Below, in pieces: positions 46,018 to 55,244 of a DNA stretch of 64,000 nt. Under the pieces are notes generated by a model that saw only the letters and a list, made by a program, of their open reading frames with translations, ran no database searches and was not told the DNA's origin. The stretch comes from Bradyrhizobium sp. Y36. GTDB taxonomy: Bacteria; Pseudomonadota; Alphaproteobacteria; Rhizobiales; Xanthobacteraceae. Location of the stretch: NCBI RefSeq assembly GCF_002531575.1, contig NZ_NWTI01000006.1:1-64000 (forward strand), written 5' to 3'. A program made the translations under genes and the position numbers. The number at the start of each line of letters is the position of its first letter. Position 1 is the stretch's first letter.

Positions 46018-46182
46018 TTACAGCTTGCCAAGAAGCAGCAGGACGACCAGCACCACGAGCACGACGCCGCCGATCCCCATGCCGGAATGGCCCAGGCCAT
46101 AGCCATAACCGCCCACGCGGCCGGACAGGCCCCCGAGCAGGTAGATGATCACCAGGATGATCAGGATGGTCCCGAGTGACAT
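46018..46182 (-). CDS. DUF3309 small membrane protein
   Basis: A 54-aa hydrophobic protein with two membrane segments around a Gly-rich turn (MSLGTILIILVIIYLLGGL, then a YGYGLGHSGMGIGG loop and VVLVVLVVLLLLG). This matches the DUF3309 family. GGGAGGAAG precedes the ATG. The role is unknown, and the region between 45805 and 46017 is AT-rich and non-coding. Confidence 0.85.
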   Translation of the reverse strand: MSLGTILIILVIIYLLGGLSGRVGGYGYGLGHSGMGIGGVVLVVLVVLLLLGKL

Positions 46183-46290
46183 GGCTTCCTCCCTGGCGGC
46201 CGCCAACATGCGATGATCGGCCGCACCGCCAGAGTAGAAAAGCACATCGCGCGATCGGGTTCCATGCGGGAACCCGATCACGCGGGGCGA

Positions 46291-46710
46291 TTATTTCGGC
46301 TCCAGCTTCAAGGCGGCGGAGTTGATGCAGTAGCGCAGGCCGGTCGGCCCGGGGCCGTCCGGGAAGACATGGCCGAGATGGCCGCTGCATTTCGAGCAGA
46401 GCACCTCGGTGCGGATCATGCCGTGGCTGACGTCCCGCTCCTCGTCGATATGGCTCTCGACGGCGGGCTGGGTGAAGCTCGGCCAGCCGCAGCCGGAATC
46501 GAATTTGGCGTCCGACTCGAACAGCACGTTGCCGCAGCCGGCGCAGACATAGGTGCCGGCGCGGTGGTCGTGCTCATATTCGCCCGAGAAGGGACGCTCG
46601 GTCGCCTTCTCGCGCAGCACCGCGTACTGCATCGGCGACAATTCGCGCCGCCACTGCTCCTCGCTCTTGATGACCTTGTCGTCGGTGGTCTTCGTTTTGG
46701 TGTCGGGCAT
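46291..46710 (-). CDS. msrB: Peptide-methionine (R)-S-oxide reductase
   Basis: A 139-aa enzyme that repairs R-methionine sulfoxide. The zinc cysteines C56, C59, C105 and C108 and the catalytic C128 ([11 protein letters not shown]) are all present, and the active-site motif GCGWPSF precedes them. There is no signal peptide, so it is cytoplasmic. It lies 39 bp after msrA on the same strand. Confidence 0.96.
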   Translation of the reverse strand: MPDTKTKTTDDKVIKSEEQWRRELSPMQYAVLREKATERPFSGEYEHDHRAGTYVCAGCGNVLFESDAKFDSGCGWPSFTQPAVESHIDEERDVSHGMIRTEVLCSKCSGHLGHVFPDGPGPTGLRYCINSAALKLEPK

Positions 46711-46749
46711 GGGTCTCCCGTTTTCTCAGTGATCTTGTTTTCGGTGGTC

Positions 46750-47454
46750 TTAGTTGGTGGCCTTGCCGGCACTCACCAGCGTCGGCTTTTCAATGTAGTT
46801 ATCCGCGAACAGCTTTTTCAGGTTCTCGACCTTCGGCAGGTCGTTGTAGGCGATGTAGGGCTGGTTCGGGTGCAGCGTCAGATAGTCCTGGTGGTAGGCC
46901 TCCGCCGGGTAGAACGCCTCCAGCGCGCCGACCTTGGTCACGATCGGCTTGCTGAACACCTTGGCGCCGTTGAGCTGGGCGATATAGGCCTCCGCCACCT
47001 TCTTCTGCTCGTCCGAGGTGGTGAAGATCGCAGAGCGATATTGCGGGCCGGTGTCCGGGCCCTGGCGGTTGAGCTGGGTCGGGTCGTGCACCACCGAGAA
47101 GTAGATCTGGAGGATCTTGCCGTAGGAGATCTTCGTCGGGTCGTACTTGATCTCGACCGACTCGGCGTGGCCGGTCCGGCCGCTCGAGACGGTCTGGTAG
47201 TCCGCGGTCGCCTTGGTGCCGCCGGCATAGCCGGAGACCGCGTTGACGACGCCTGCGGTGTGCTGGAAGACGCCCTGCACGCCCCAGAAGCAGCCGCCGG
47301 CGACCACGGCGGTCTGGATCCCGCTCGCGGGGGCCGTATCCGTCGCGGGGGCGGGGATCACCACCGCCTCCTCCGCAGCCCGGGACGGCATCGCGAAGGC
47401 GAGCCCGAGCACGGTGGTTGCGGCGAGCAGGGAAGCGAGGGCAGGTCGGCGCAT
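46750..47454 (-). CDS. msrA: Exported peptide-methionine (S)-S-oxide reductase
   Basis: A 234-aa enzyme that repairs S-methionine sulfoxide. The catalytic cysteine is C55 in GGCFWGVQG, and the downstream family motif EAYHQDYL is present. An N-terminal signal peptide (residues 1-27, MPSRAA) predicts export, unlike the downstream MsrB, so this copy probably protects periplasmic or secreted proteins. The 258-bp gap before the caspase gene shows no other gene. Confidence 0.95.
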   Translation of the reverse strand: MRRPALASLLAATTVLGLAFAMPSRAAEEAVVIPAPATDTAPASGIQTAVVAGGCFWGVQGVFQHTAGVVNAVSGYAGGTKATADYQTVSSGRTGHAESVEIKYDPTKISYGKILQIYFSVVHDPTQLNRQGPDTGPQYRSAIFTTSDEQKKVAEAYIAQLNGAKVFSKPIVTKVGALEAFYPAEAYHQDYLTLHPNQPYIAYNDLPKVENLKKLFADNYIEKPTLVSAGKATN

Positions 47455-47712
47455 GGCGGATCCTCTTTCGGAAGGTCTGACAGTCTAGGACGGTCGGGGC
47501 CGAACGAACAGTTGTCCGGCGGCCTTTTCGCGTCATCCGAGATACGGATGCAGTTGCCGGTTGTTACGACGGGACGGACACGAGTCCGTGAAATGGGCCA
47601 CCCGGCGACAGCCGGGCGCCAGCGGCTTGGCGAGACCGGGAACTCCGCGCTAGATGAACCGGTGCGATCGATGATCGACTTGAGAAGAATCTGGCTGGAG
47701 CAGGCCTGACCC

Positions 47713-49395
47713 ATGCTGCGCGTCGCTTCCCTGACCCTCGTCATTCTGGCCGCTGGCCTGTTCAGCGCGGCGGCCGATCCGCAAGCGGACGACCTCGCCA
47801 TCTGCCGCGATCGCCAGGCGGACCTCCAGGCCCGCGCGATCGCCTGCGAAAATCTGCTGAAGGCCGACAAGGTCAGCGGCAAGGACAAGGCGATCGCGCT
47901 CACTGCGCGCGGCAACACGCAGCTCAACAAGCGTGATTACGACCCGGCGATCGAGACCCTGTCCATCGCGCTCGATCTCGATCCGGACTACGTCATCGCC
48001 CTCAACCTGCGCGGCCTCGCCTATGAGCGCAAGGGCAAGGACGATCTCGCCATGGCGGACTACAACCTCGCGCTCCAGAAGCGCCCGGCCTACGGCGTTC
48101 CCTACAACAACCGCGGCGTCATCTACGCACGTCGCGGTGCGCTGCAGAGCGCCATCGACGATTTCACCCAGTCGATCAAATACACGCCGAAATTCCTGCT
48201 CGCCTGGACCAATCGCGCCCGCGCGCGCACGCTGATGAAGGATTTCGACGGCGCGATCGCCGATTTTGTCGAGGCCGAGAAGATCGATCCGGCCGCGCCG
48301 CAGATCGCGAGCAACCGCTGCATCACCTACGGCATGATGGGCAAATTCGACCAGGCCTTTGCCGATTGCAACGGCCTGATCGGGCGGCAGCCGAAGAACG
48401 TGTACGCGATCAACAACCGCGCCGATGTCAGCATGATGAAGGGCGACATCGATGCGGCGCTGAAGGATTACAACACGGCGATCGAGATCAACCCGAACAA
48501 CATCCGCGCGCATTCCGGCCGCGGCCAAATCTACGAGCGCCGGAAGGATCTGGCGCAAGCCCGCGCCGACTATCGTGCCGCGGCCTATTCGCTGACGAAT
48601 TTCGACGACACCGAGGTCGCCCGCGCCCGTGCCATCGCGCAGGAGCGGCTCGCCGCGCTGACGCAGCAGGCGCCGGCCGGGGTAACCGGGCGCCGCGTGG
48701 CGCTGGTGATCGGCAATGGCGCCTACAAGAACGTCCATGCTTTGCCCAATCCGCCGCGCGATTCCAGGTTGATCGCGGGCGTGCTGCGCGACGTCGGTTT
48801 CCAGACCGTGATCTCCGTCAATGACCTCACCCGTGACAAGTTCTTTGACGCCTTGAAGACCTTCGCGGAGGAAGCGGAGAAGGCCGACTGGGCCGTGGTC
48901 TATTACGCCGGCCACGGCTTCGAGATCGGAGGCGTGAACTATCTCGTTCCCGTCGACGCCAAGCTCTCCGCCGACAAGGACGCCGAAACGCAGGCGGTCG
49001 CCCTCGAGCAGGTCATCGCCGCGGTTGGGGCCGCTCGGAAAATGCGTCTCGTGGTGCTCGATGCCTGCCGTGACAATCCGTTCGCGCCGACCATGCAGCG
49101 TACGCTGTCGTTGAAGCTGGTCGACAAGGGCTTTTCCAACATCGAGCCCGGTGCCGGTTTCATGGTGGTCTACGCCGCCAAGCACGGCGAGACCGCGATG
49201 GACGGCGACGGCAGCGCCAACAGCCCGTTCGCCACCGCGCTGGCCCGCGAGATCAAGCAGCCCCGCGTCGAGATCAGGAAACTGTTCGACATCGTGCGCG
49301 ACGACGTCTGGGCCGCGACCAGGCATGGGCAGCAGCCGTTCACCTACGGGTCGCCGCCAGGACGGGAAGATTTTTACTTCGTTGCGGGGAAGTGA
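47713..49395 (+). CDS. TPR-caspase (peptidase C14) protein
   Basis: A 560-aa exported protein. A signal peptide (about residues 1-21, ending FSAAA) is followed by tandem TPR units (about 55-310; segments such as AIALTARGNTQLNKRDYDPAI and YNNRGVIYARRGALQSAI). A C-terminal caspase-like domain (about 325-555) has the catalytic dyad H401 (YYAGHGFE) and C452 (VLDACRDNPF). Bacterial metacaspase-like proteins of this type cleave after basic or acidic residues and are linked to stress or signalling. The target is unknown. Confidence 0.9.
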   Translation: MLRVASLTLVILAAGLFSAAADPQADDLAICRDRQADLQARAIACENLLKADKVSGKDKAIALTARGNTQLNKRDYDPAIETLSIALDLDPDYVIALNLRGLAYERKGKDDLAMADYNLALQKRPAYGVPYNNRGVIYARRGALQSAIDDFTQSIKYTPKFLLAWTNRARARTLMKDFDGAIADFVEAEKIDPAAPQIASNRCITYGMMGKFDQAFADCNGLIGRQPKNVYAINNRADVSMMKGDIDAALKDYNTAIEINPNNIRAHSGRGQIYERRKDLAQARADYRAAAYSLTNFDDTEVARARAIAQERLAALTQQAPAGVTGRRVALVIGNGAYKNVHALPNPPRDSRLIAGVLRDVGFQTVISVNDLTRDKFFDALKTFAEEAEKADWAVVYYAGHGFEIGGVNYLVPVDAKLSADKDAETQAVALEQVIAAVGAARKMRLVVLDACRDNPFAPTMQRTLSLKLVDKGFSNIEPGAGFMVVYAAKHGETAMDGDGSANSPFATALAREIKQPRVEIRKLFDIVRDDVWAATRHGQQPFTYGSPPGREDFYFVAGK

Positions 49396-49429
49396 CGGCT
49401 TTATGGAGCGCGACAGCGCCGCCTCATAA

Positions 49430-49564
49430 CCGCTGTCGTCCCCGCGAAGGCGCCATCACCCCAGGGAGGAGCGTGAAGCAAACTCCCACTCCCAGTCTTT
49501 GTCAAACATCTTCCTGTGGGTATGGGTCCCGAATCTGCGCTGCGCTTGTCCGGGACGACAGCGG
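49430..49564. repeat. Dispersed palindromic repeat between caspase and helicase genes
   Basis: CCGCTGTCGTCCC (49430-49442) and its exact inverse GGGACGACAGCGG (49552-49564) enclose 109 bases with internal symmetry (CGCTGCGC). This is another member of the scattered GC-rich palindromes in this window. It fills most of the 238-bp convergent gap. Confidence 0.75.
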
Positions 49565-49633
49565 GGTTGAGGCTGCGACGAAGTCGGGTGGGCACGGCGC
49601 GTTGCGCCTTTGCCAACCTTACGGGAGCGAACT

Positions 49634-50749
49634 CTAAACGACGATGCTCAGCCGCTTCGCCGCCCGTGTGATCCCGGTGTACAGCCACCTGGCGCGGCTC
49701 TCCTGGAACGCAAAGCTCTCGTCGAACAGCACGACGTCGTCCCATTGCGAGCCCTGCGACTTGTGCACGGTCAGCACATAGCCGTAGTCGAACTCGTCAT
49801 AGGGCTTGCGCTGCTCCCAGGCGATCTGCTCGACGCCGCCCTCGAAGCAGTCGGCGCGCACGGAAACCTTCGTCACCTTGTGGCCGAAATCCTCGTCTGG
49901 CGACAGCCGCATCGACAGAATGCGCGATTTCGAGCGCGATGTGTTGCGCGACTTCACGCGCCACAGGCCGCCGTTGAACAGGCCCTTCTTGCGGTTGTTG
50001 CGCAGGCACACCAGCTTGTCGCCGGCGACCGGAAAGACATCCTCGATGTTCTGGCGCTGGCGCACCCGCATGTTGTAGGCGCGGCGGGTGTTGTTGCGGC
50101 CGACCAGGACCTGGTCGGCGCCCATGACCCTGTCAGGGTCGAGCTCCTTGCGCGAGACCACCTCGCTCTCGCCGTAGCGGCCGATGTCGAGCTCGCGGCC
50201 CTCGCGCACGTCCATCGACATCCGCACGATCGGATCGTCCTGCGCCTGGCGGTGCACCTCGGTCAGCATCGCATCGGGCTCGGTGTTGGTGAAGAAGCCG
50301 CCGCCCTGGATCGGCGGCAGCTGGGCGGGATCGCCCAGCACCAGCAGCGGGCAGTCGAACGACATCAGGTCGCGGCCGAGCTCGGCGTCGACCATCGAGC
50401 ATTCGTCGATCACGATCAGCTTCGCCTTGGAGGCGGGCGCGTCGTCCCACAATTCGAAGCTCGGCTGCTCCTCGCCGGATTCGCGGGCGCGGTAGATCAG
50501 CGAATGGATGGTGGAGGCCTCGTCGCAGCCCTTGTTGCGCATGACGAGGGCGGCCTTGCCGGTGAAAGCGGCGAACTTCACCTCGCCGTCGACGCCTTCT
50601 GCAATATGGCGCGCCAGCGTGGTCTTGCCTGTGCCGGCAAAGCCAAACAGGCGGAAAATCGGCGGCGTGCCGTTGCGGCCCGGCTTGGCCTTGAGCCAGT
50701 CGCCAACAGCCTTGAGCGCGGCATCCTGATGCGGGGTGAAACTGGCCAT
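49634..50749 (-). CDS. RecD-like ATP-dependent DNA helicase
   Basis: A 371-aa superfamily 1 helicase. Walker A is GFAGTGKTT (about residues 36-44) and Walker B is VIDECSM. The UvrD_C_2-type motif VLTVHKSQGSQWDDVV and the terminal YTGITRA are present, as in RecD/TraA-like 5'-3' helicases. The length is much shorter than full RecD (about 600 aa), so it is a minimal helicase of the AAA_30 type. The ATG at 50749 was chosen (MASFTPHQDAAL); an upstream GTG at 50788 is possible. Confidence 0.9.
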   Translation of the reverse strand: MASFTPHQDAALKAVGDWLKAKPGRNGTPPIFRLFGFAGTGKTTLARHIAEGVDGEVKFAAFTGKAALVMRNKGCDEASTIHSLIYRARESGEEQPSFELWDDAPASKAKLIVIDECSMVDAELGRDLMSFDCPLLVLGDPAQLPPIQGGGFFTNTEPDAMLTEVHRQAQDDPIVRMSMDVREGRELDIGRYGESEVVSRKELDPDRVMGADQVLVGRNNTRRAYNMRVRQRQNIEDVFPVAGDKLVCLRNNRKKGLFNGGLWRVKSRNTSRSKSRILSMRLSPDEDFGHKVTKVSVRADCFEGGVEQIAWEQRKPYDEFDYGYVLTVHKSQGSQWDDVVLFDESFAFQESRARWLYTGITRAAKRLSIVV

Positions 50750-51197
50750 ATCTGTCTTGAGAAAGGGCGAAACGAGGCGATTCGCCACGCCCCAAGTTAA
50801 TCATTCGACCCCCGCTTTCAAGCCGGATGCGGCGGCGAGATCCAGGCGGCAACGGCCGTCCCCGCACCCCCGGCGTCGCCGCAGGGAGCACCCTCCGCTT
50901 GCGGACGGTCGTCGGCTTCCGCTTGCGCGCCTCGCGAGCACGCATCCGCCTCATCACGTTGCAAGTGAAGGCGAAGTAAACGCTTCGCCCGATTTGCGCA
51001 ATTTCATGCGGCAAACGAGCCGCAGGTTAATCGTTGCTTGCGCGCGTTTGCGACGCCGGTTGATCTAGCGCAATGCGATCTGGACAGCACGAACCTATGG
51101 TCCGCAGCGGTGACAATGGCGTCGACCGAGATGTGCCCGATGGGGCGCATTCTCCTGGAAAATTCCTCAGCACGGGTCTGCCCGTGGGGATTCGGAT
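50750..51197. other. Intergenic region between the helicase and nap operon 1
   Basis: 448 bp without a convincing gene. It contains a run of Arg/Pro-type codons in several frames that I regard as non-coding, and, near its end, the FixK/FNR-type box at 51060-51073. The transcription start of the nap operon probably lies around 51105. Confidence 0.6.
51060..51073 (+). promoter_or_regulatory. FixK/FNR-type box upstream of napF operon
   Basis: TTGATCTAGCGCAA fits the FixK2/FNR 14-bp TTG-N8-CAA pattern. It is centred about 131 bp before the napF ATG, which would give a class II start near 51107 and a 5' leader of about 90 bases. Confidence 0.75.
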
Positions 51198-51557
51198 ATG
51201 CCGAGACCAATGTCACGACGCTCACTGTTTTCTGCCGTTCTGCCTTTCGCATCCGGCCGCGACGCGCTTGCGCCGCACGTGGACGCGACGCGCGCCGAAC
51301 AGGTGGCGACCGTCTCCAGCGCGAGCGCCTGCGTCGAACGGCATGGCGTGGTCTGCCGCCGCTGCGTCGAAGCCTGTGAGCATTCCGCCATTCGCATTCT
51401 GTCGCGCGAGAAGCTGGGCGCGGTGATCGACGCTGCGGCCTGCACCGGCTGCGGCGACTGCATTCCCGTCTGCCCGGTCGAGGCCATCGCGCTCGCGCCG
51501 CGGGACCGGATCGCGCTGGTATCCGAACTTGCAAACCTGGTCGTGCACAATGGCTGA
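51198..51557 (+). CDS. napF: NapF ferredoxin-type maturation protein (short form)
   Basis: A 119-aa cytoplasmic iron-sulfur protein thought to help the iron-sulfur and molybdenum maturation of NapA. Two cysteine groups bind [4Fe-4S] clusters: C45/C53/C56/C60 and C82/C85/C88/C92 (CTGCGDCIPVC). It is shorter than E. coli NapF (about 164 aa, recollection), lacking a further cluster group. It overlaps napD by 8 bases. MSRRSLFSAV near the N terminus is a typical NapF opening. It is first in napF-D-A-G-H-B-C. Confidence 0.88.
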   Translation: MPRPMSRRSLFSAVLPFASGRDALAPHVDATRAEQVATVSSASACVERHGVVCRRCVEACEHSAIRILSREKLGAVIDAAACTGCGDCIPVCPVEAIALAPRDRIALVSELANLVVHNG

Positions 51558-51885
51558 TACCACCAATATCTGCGGCGTTGCCGTCTATCTTGCGCCGGAC
51601 GCGGCGAGCGATCTGACCGACCGGATCCTGGCGCTGCCCGGCGTCGAGCTGGAGGCCTCATCCGGCGACAACCGGCTCGCGCTGACCGTGATCGACACGT
51701 CGGACTCGCTCGCGATCGACCAGATCGCCGCCATGCATCGCCTGCCCGGCGTCGTCAGCGCCTCGCTGATCTTTCACGCATTCGATACGTCCGACGACGA
51801 GGACGCCGTCGAGACCGAGCCCGCCGCATGCTGCGGCGGCGCCTGCCAGAATTCCGGCGCGCATGCGCGCGCTTCCGCAATTTGA
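51550..51885 (+). CDS. napD: NapD chaperone with cysteine-bearing tail
   Basis: A 111-aa NapD-family chaperone that binds the NapA twin-arginine signal. The core (about 1-83) has the expected ferredoxin-like fold segments, including [14 protein letters not shown], which matches the FHA signature seen also in the second NapD. Residues about 84-111 form an extra tail that contains three cysteines (CCGGAC). The second NapD in this window lacks it. The start overlaps napF. Confidence 0.9.
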   Translation: MADTTNICGVAVYLAPDAASDLTDRILALPGVELEASSGDNRLALTVIDTSDSLAIDQIAAMHRLPGVVSASLIFHAFDTSDDEDAVETEPAACCGGACQNSGAHARASAI

Positions 51886-51911
51886 GATCCGTTGAGCCGG
51901 AGAGACCGACG

Positions 51912-54461
51912 ATGGTTACGAAATCGACGAACGGGAATGAAGCCGCGGCGACCCGCCGCGATGCGTTGAAGGCGGCCGCAGCGGTTGCTGCCGCCTCGAC
52001 CATCGGCGTGACGCTGCCGGAAGCCGTGAGCGCACAGCCGGGCAAGACCGACGGCATCCGCTGGGACAAGGGCGTGTGCCGCTTCTGCGGCACCGGCTGC
52101 GGCGTGATCGTCGGCACCAAGAACGGCAAGGTGGTGGCGACGCAGGGCGACCCCGACGCGCCGGTCAACCGCGGCCTCAACTGCATCAAGGGCTACTTCC
52201 TGTCCAAGATCATGTACGGCGAGGATCGGCTGACCCAGCCGATGCTGCGCATGAAGAACGGCAAGTTCGACAAGAACGGCGACTTCACGCCGATCTCCTG
52301 GGACGACGCCTTCAAGCTCATGGCCGAGAAATGGAAGGCGGCGTTGAAGGCGGGCGGTCCGTCGACCGTCGGCATGTTCGGTTCGGGCCAGTGGACCATC
52401 TGGGAGGGCTACGCCGCCGCCAAGCTCTACAAGGCCGGCTTCCGCACCAACAACCTCGACCCGAACGCGCGCCATTGCATGGCCTCGGCGGTCGCAGGCT
52501 TCATGCGCACCTTCGGCATCGACGAGCCGATGGGCTGCTATGACGACCTCGAGCACGCCGATGCGTTCGTGCTGTGGGGCTCGAACATGGCGGAGATGCA
52601 CCCGATCCTCTGGTCGCGCCTCACCGATCGCCGGCTGACGCATGAAGGCTGCGAGGTCCACGTGCTCTCCACCTTCGAGCACCGCTCGTTCGAGCTCGCC
52701 GACAATCCGCTGGTGTTCACGCCGCAGAGCGATCTGGCGATCCTCAACTACATCCAGAACTACATCGTCAACTCCGGCGCGATGAACAAGGATTTCGTCG
52801 AGAAGCACGTCGAGTTCGCGTCCACCGTGACCGACATCGGCTACGGATTGCGGCCGACGCACACGCTCGAGGTGAAGGCAGTCAACGCCTCGCACAAGGC
52901 CGGCAAGGACGGCGCGCTCGATCCGGCCGGCTTCAAGGACAAGATCGGCTTCGAGGAATACAAGAAGCTGCTCGAGCCCTACACGCTCGACTACGCCCAC
53001 AAGGCATCGGGCGTGCCGAAGGAAAATCTCGAGCGGCTCGCCAAGCTCTACGCCGATCCGAAGAAGAAGATCATCTCCTACTGGACGATGGGCTTCAACC
53101 AGCACGCGCGCGGCACGTGGGTCAACAACATGATCTACAACGTGCACCTGTTGATGGGTAAGATCTCGGAGCCGGGCAACGGCCCGTTCTCGCTGACCGG
53201 CCAGCCCTCGGCCTGCGGCACCGCCCGCGAGGTCGGCACGTTCTCGCATCGCCTGCCGGCCGACATGGTCGTCACCAACCCGAAGCATCGCGAGGCGACC
53301 GAGAAGCTGTGGCAGGTTCCCGAAGGCACCATCCCGGGCAACATCGGCTACCACGCCGTGCTGCAGAACCGGATGCTGAAGGACGGCAAGCTCAACGTCT
53401 ATTGGGTCCAGTGCAACAACAACATGCAGACGGCCCCGAACATGAACGAGGAGGGCTATCCCGGCTATCGCAATCCGGCCGCCTTCGTCGTCGTCTCAGA
53501 TCCCTATCCGACCGTGACCACGCTGGCCGCGGACCTCATCCTGCCCACGGCGATGTGGATGGAGAAGGAAGGCGCCTACGGCAATGCCGAGCGGCGCACC
53601 CAGTTCTGGCGCCAGCAGGTGAAGGCGCCGGGCGAGGCGCGCTCGGATCTCTGGCAACTGATGGAGTTCTCCAAGTACTTCAAGATCGAGGAGGTCTGGC
53701 CCGAGGAGCTGATCGCCAAGAAGCCCGAGGTGCGCGGCAAGACCCTGTTCGACGTGCTCTATGCCAACGGCGAGGTGAACAAGTTCGCGGTCACCGAATG
53801 CCAGAAGGGTTTTGACAATTCCGAGAGCGCGGCGTTCGGCTTCTACGTGCAGAAGGGCCTGTTCGAGGAATATGCGAAGTTCGGTCGCGGCCACGGCCAC
53901 GATCTGGCGGACTTCGAGCAATATCACCAGGCGCGCGGCCTGCGCTGGCCGGTCGTCAACAACAAGGAGACGCTCTGGCGTTTCCGCGAGGGCTACGATC
54001 CCTACGTCAAGCCGGGTGAAGGCGTGTCGTTCTACGGCAAGCCGGACAAGAAGGCGCGCATCATCTTCTGTCCGTTCGAGCCGGCGGCCGAAACGCCCGA
54101 CAAGGAGTTCGATCTGTGGCTGTGCACCGGCCGCGTGCTGGAGCATTGGCATTCCGGCTCGATGACGCGCCGCGTCCCCGAGCTGCACCGTGCCGTGCCG
54201 GCGGCGACGCTGTTCATGCATCCGGATGACGCGGCCGAGCGCAAGCTGCTGCGCGGACAGCCGGTCAAGATCCAGACGCGCCGCGGCGAAGTGGTCACGC
54301 GGGTCGAGACCAAGGGACGCAACAAGCCGCCGCGCGGCCTCGTCTACTTCCCCTTCTTCGACGAAAGCCAGCTCGCCAATCAGCTCACGCTGGATGCGAC
54401 CTGTCCGATCTCGAAGGAGACCGACTTCAAGAAGTGCGCCTGCCGCGTGACGTCGGCCTAA
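51912..54461 (+). CDS. napA: Periplasmic nitrate reductase catalytic subunit (operon 1)
   Basis: An 849-aa molybdopterin (bis-MGD) enzyme reducing nitrate to nitrite in the periplasm. A twin-arginine signal (TRRDALK, residues 14-20) is followed by the [4Fe-4S] ligands C56, C59, C63 and C91 and the molybdenum ligand C189 (ARHCMASA). Later signatures include [15 protein letters not shown] and the MDP-binding C-terminal domain. The ATG at 51912 was chosen because the twin-arginine motif lies just after it. It is the third gene of the seven-gene operon. Confidence 0.97.
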   Translation: MVTKSTNGNEAAATRRDALKAAAAVAAASTIGVTLPEAVSAQPGKTDGIRWDKGVCRFCGTGCGVIVGTKNGKVVATQGDPDAPVNRGLNCIKGYFLSKIMYGEDRLTQPMLRMKNGKFDKNGDFTPISWDDAFKLMAEKWKAALKAGGPSTVGMFGSGQWTIWEGYAAAKLYKAGFRTNNLDPNARHCMASAVAGFMRTFGIDEPMGCYDDLEHADAFVLWGSNMAEMHPILWSRLTDRRLTHEGCEVHVLSTFEHRSFELADNPLVFTPQSDLAILNYIQNYIVNSGAMNKDFVEKHVEFASTVTDIGYGLRPTHTLEVKAVNASHKAGKDGALDPAGFKDKIGFEEYKKLLEPYTLDYAHKASGVPKENLERLAKLYADPKKKIISYWTMGFNQHARGTWVNNMIYNVHLLMGKISEPGNGPFSLTGQPSACGTAREVGTFSHRLPADMVVTNPKHREATEKLWQVPEGTIPGNIGYHAVLQNRMLKDGKLNVYWVQCNNNMQTAPNMNEEGYPGYRNPAAFVVVSDPYPTVTTLAADLILPTAMWMEKEGAYGNAERRTQFWRQQVKAPGEARSDLWQLMEFSKYFKIEEVWPEELIAKKPEVRGKTLFDVLYANGEVNKFAVTECQKGFDNSESAAFGFYVQKGLFEEYAKFGRGHGHDLADFEQYHQARGLRWPVVNNKETLWRFREGYDPYVKPGEGVSFYGKPDKKARIIFCPFEPAAETPDKEFDLWLCTGRVLEHWHSGSMTRRVPELHRAVPAATLFMHPDDAAERKLLRGQPVKIQTRRGEVVTRVETKGRNKPPRGLVYFPFFDESQLANQLTLDATCPISKETDFKKCACRVTSA

Positions 54462-54479
54462 ACCCTCGATGGACGAGCC

Positions 54480-55244
54480 ATGTCGGACTCCAGCTCAGGC
54501 ATCCCGCGCGATCCGCGCCGCCGCAAGGCGATGCAGGATATGACGCGTTTCGGCGGCGGCGCAGCCGTCGCCGCGACGATGCTGACGGGATTCGGCGTGT
54601 CCTCGCGGGCCAGGCCCGCGCAGACGCTGCGGCCTCCGGGCGCATTGCCCGAGAAGGACTTCCTGGCGGCCTGCGTCCGTTGCGGCCTTTGCGTGCGCGA
54701 CTGTCCTTACGACACGTTGAAGCTTGCGGATTGGGCAGACGGGCCCGCCGTGGGAACGCCGTTCTACGTCGCTCGCAACGTGCCGTGCGAGATGTGCGAC
54801 ACCATTCCTTGCGTCAAGGCCTGCCCGACCGGCGCGCTTCAGCATGCATTGACCGATATCGCGAAGGCCAAGATGGGCGTCGCGGTGATCACCAGCCGCG
54901 AGACCTGTCTCAATCTGCAGGGCTTGCGCTGCGACGTGTGCTATCGGGTGTGCCCGGCCATCGACAAGGCCATCACGCTCGAGGTCTCGCACAACGCGCG
55001 CACGACCAAGCACGCGATCTTCGAACCCGTCGTTCACGCCGAGTATTGCACCGGCTGCGGCAAGTGCGAGAAGTCCTGCGTGCTGACCGATTCCGCGATC
55101 AAGGTGCTGCCGATCGAGGTCGCCGCGCTGAAGCAGGACGAGCACTACAGGCGCGGTTGGGAAGAGAAGACCAAGGCGGGCGGAGCCCTCGTCGATGCGC
55201 CGCTCAAGCTGCCGGTGCGCAGACCCGAGGGAGGCACGCCATGA
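54480..55244 (+). CDS. napG: NapG quinol-dehydrogenase ferredoxin subunit
   Basis: A 254-aa periplasmic iron-sulfur protein of the MauM/NapG family. Four [4Fe-4S] motifs are visible: CVRCGLCVRDC, CEMCDTIPCVKAC, CDVCYRVC and CTGCGKCEKSC. The N terminus (RRRKAMQDMTRFGGGAA) is twin-arginine-like. With NapH it passes electrons from quinol to NapB/NapA. The gene overlaps napH by 4 bases (ATGA). The second operon in this window has no such gene. Confidence 0.94.
   Translation: MSDSSSGIPRDPRRRKAMQDMTRFGGGAAVAATMLTGFGVSSRARPAQTLRPPGALPEKDFLAACVRCGLCVRDCPYDTLKLADWADGPAVGTPFYVARNVPCEMCDTIPCVKACPTGALQHALTDIAKAKMGVAVITSRETCLNLQGLRCDVCYRVCPAIDKAITLEVSHNARTTKHAIFEPVVHAEYCTGCGKCEKSCVLTDSAIKVLPIEVAALKQDEHYRRGWEEKTKAGGALVDAPLKLPVRRPEGGTP

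Noticed and set aside
50133..51014. Arg-rich minus-strand frame over the helicase 5' end and intergenic region
   Set aside because: No domain, extreme Arg/Pro content, and conflict with the helicase gene.
51828..51911. N-terminal extension of NapA-1
   Set aside because: It lies inside napD and would put the twin-arginine signal away from the N terminus.
54434..55240. Long frame running into napH from upstream
   Set aside because: It overlaps napG in another frame. The NapH N terminus and the ATGA overlap fix the start at 55241.
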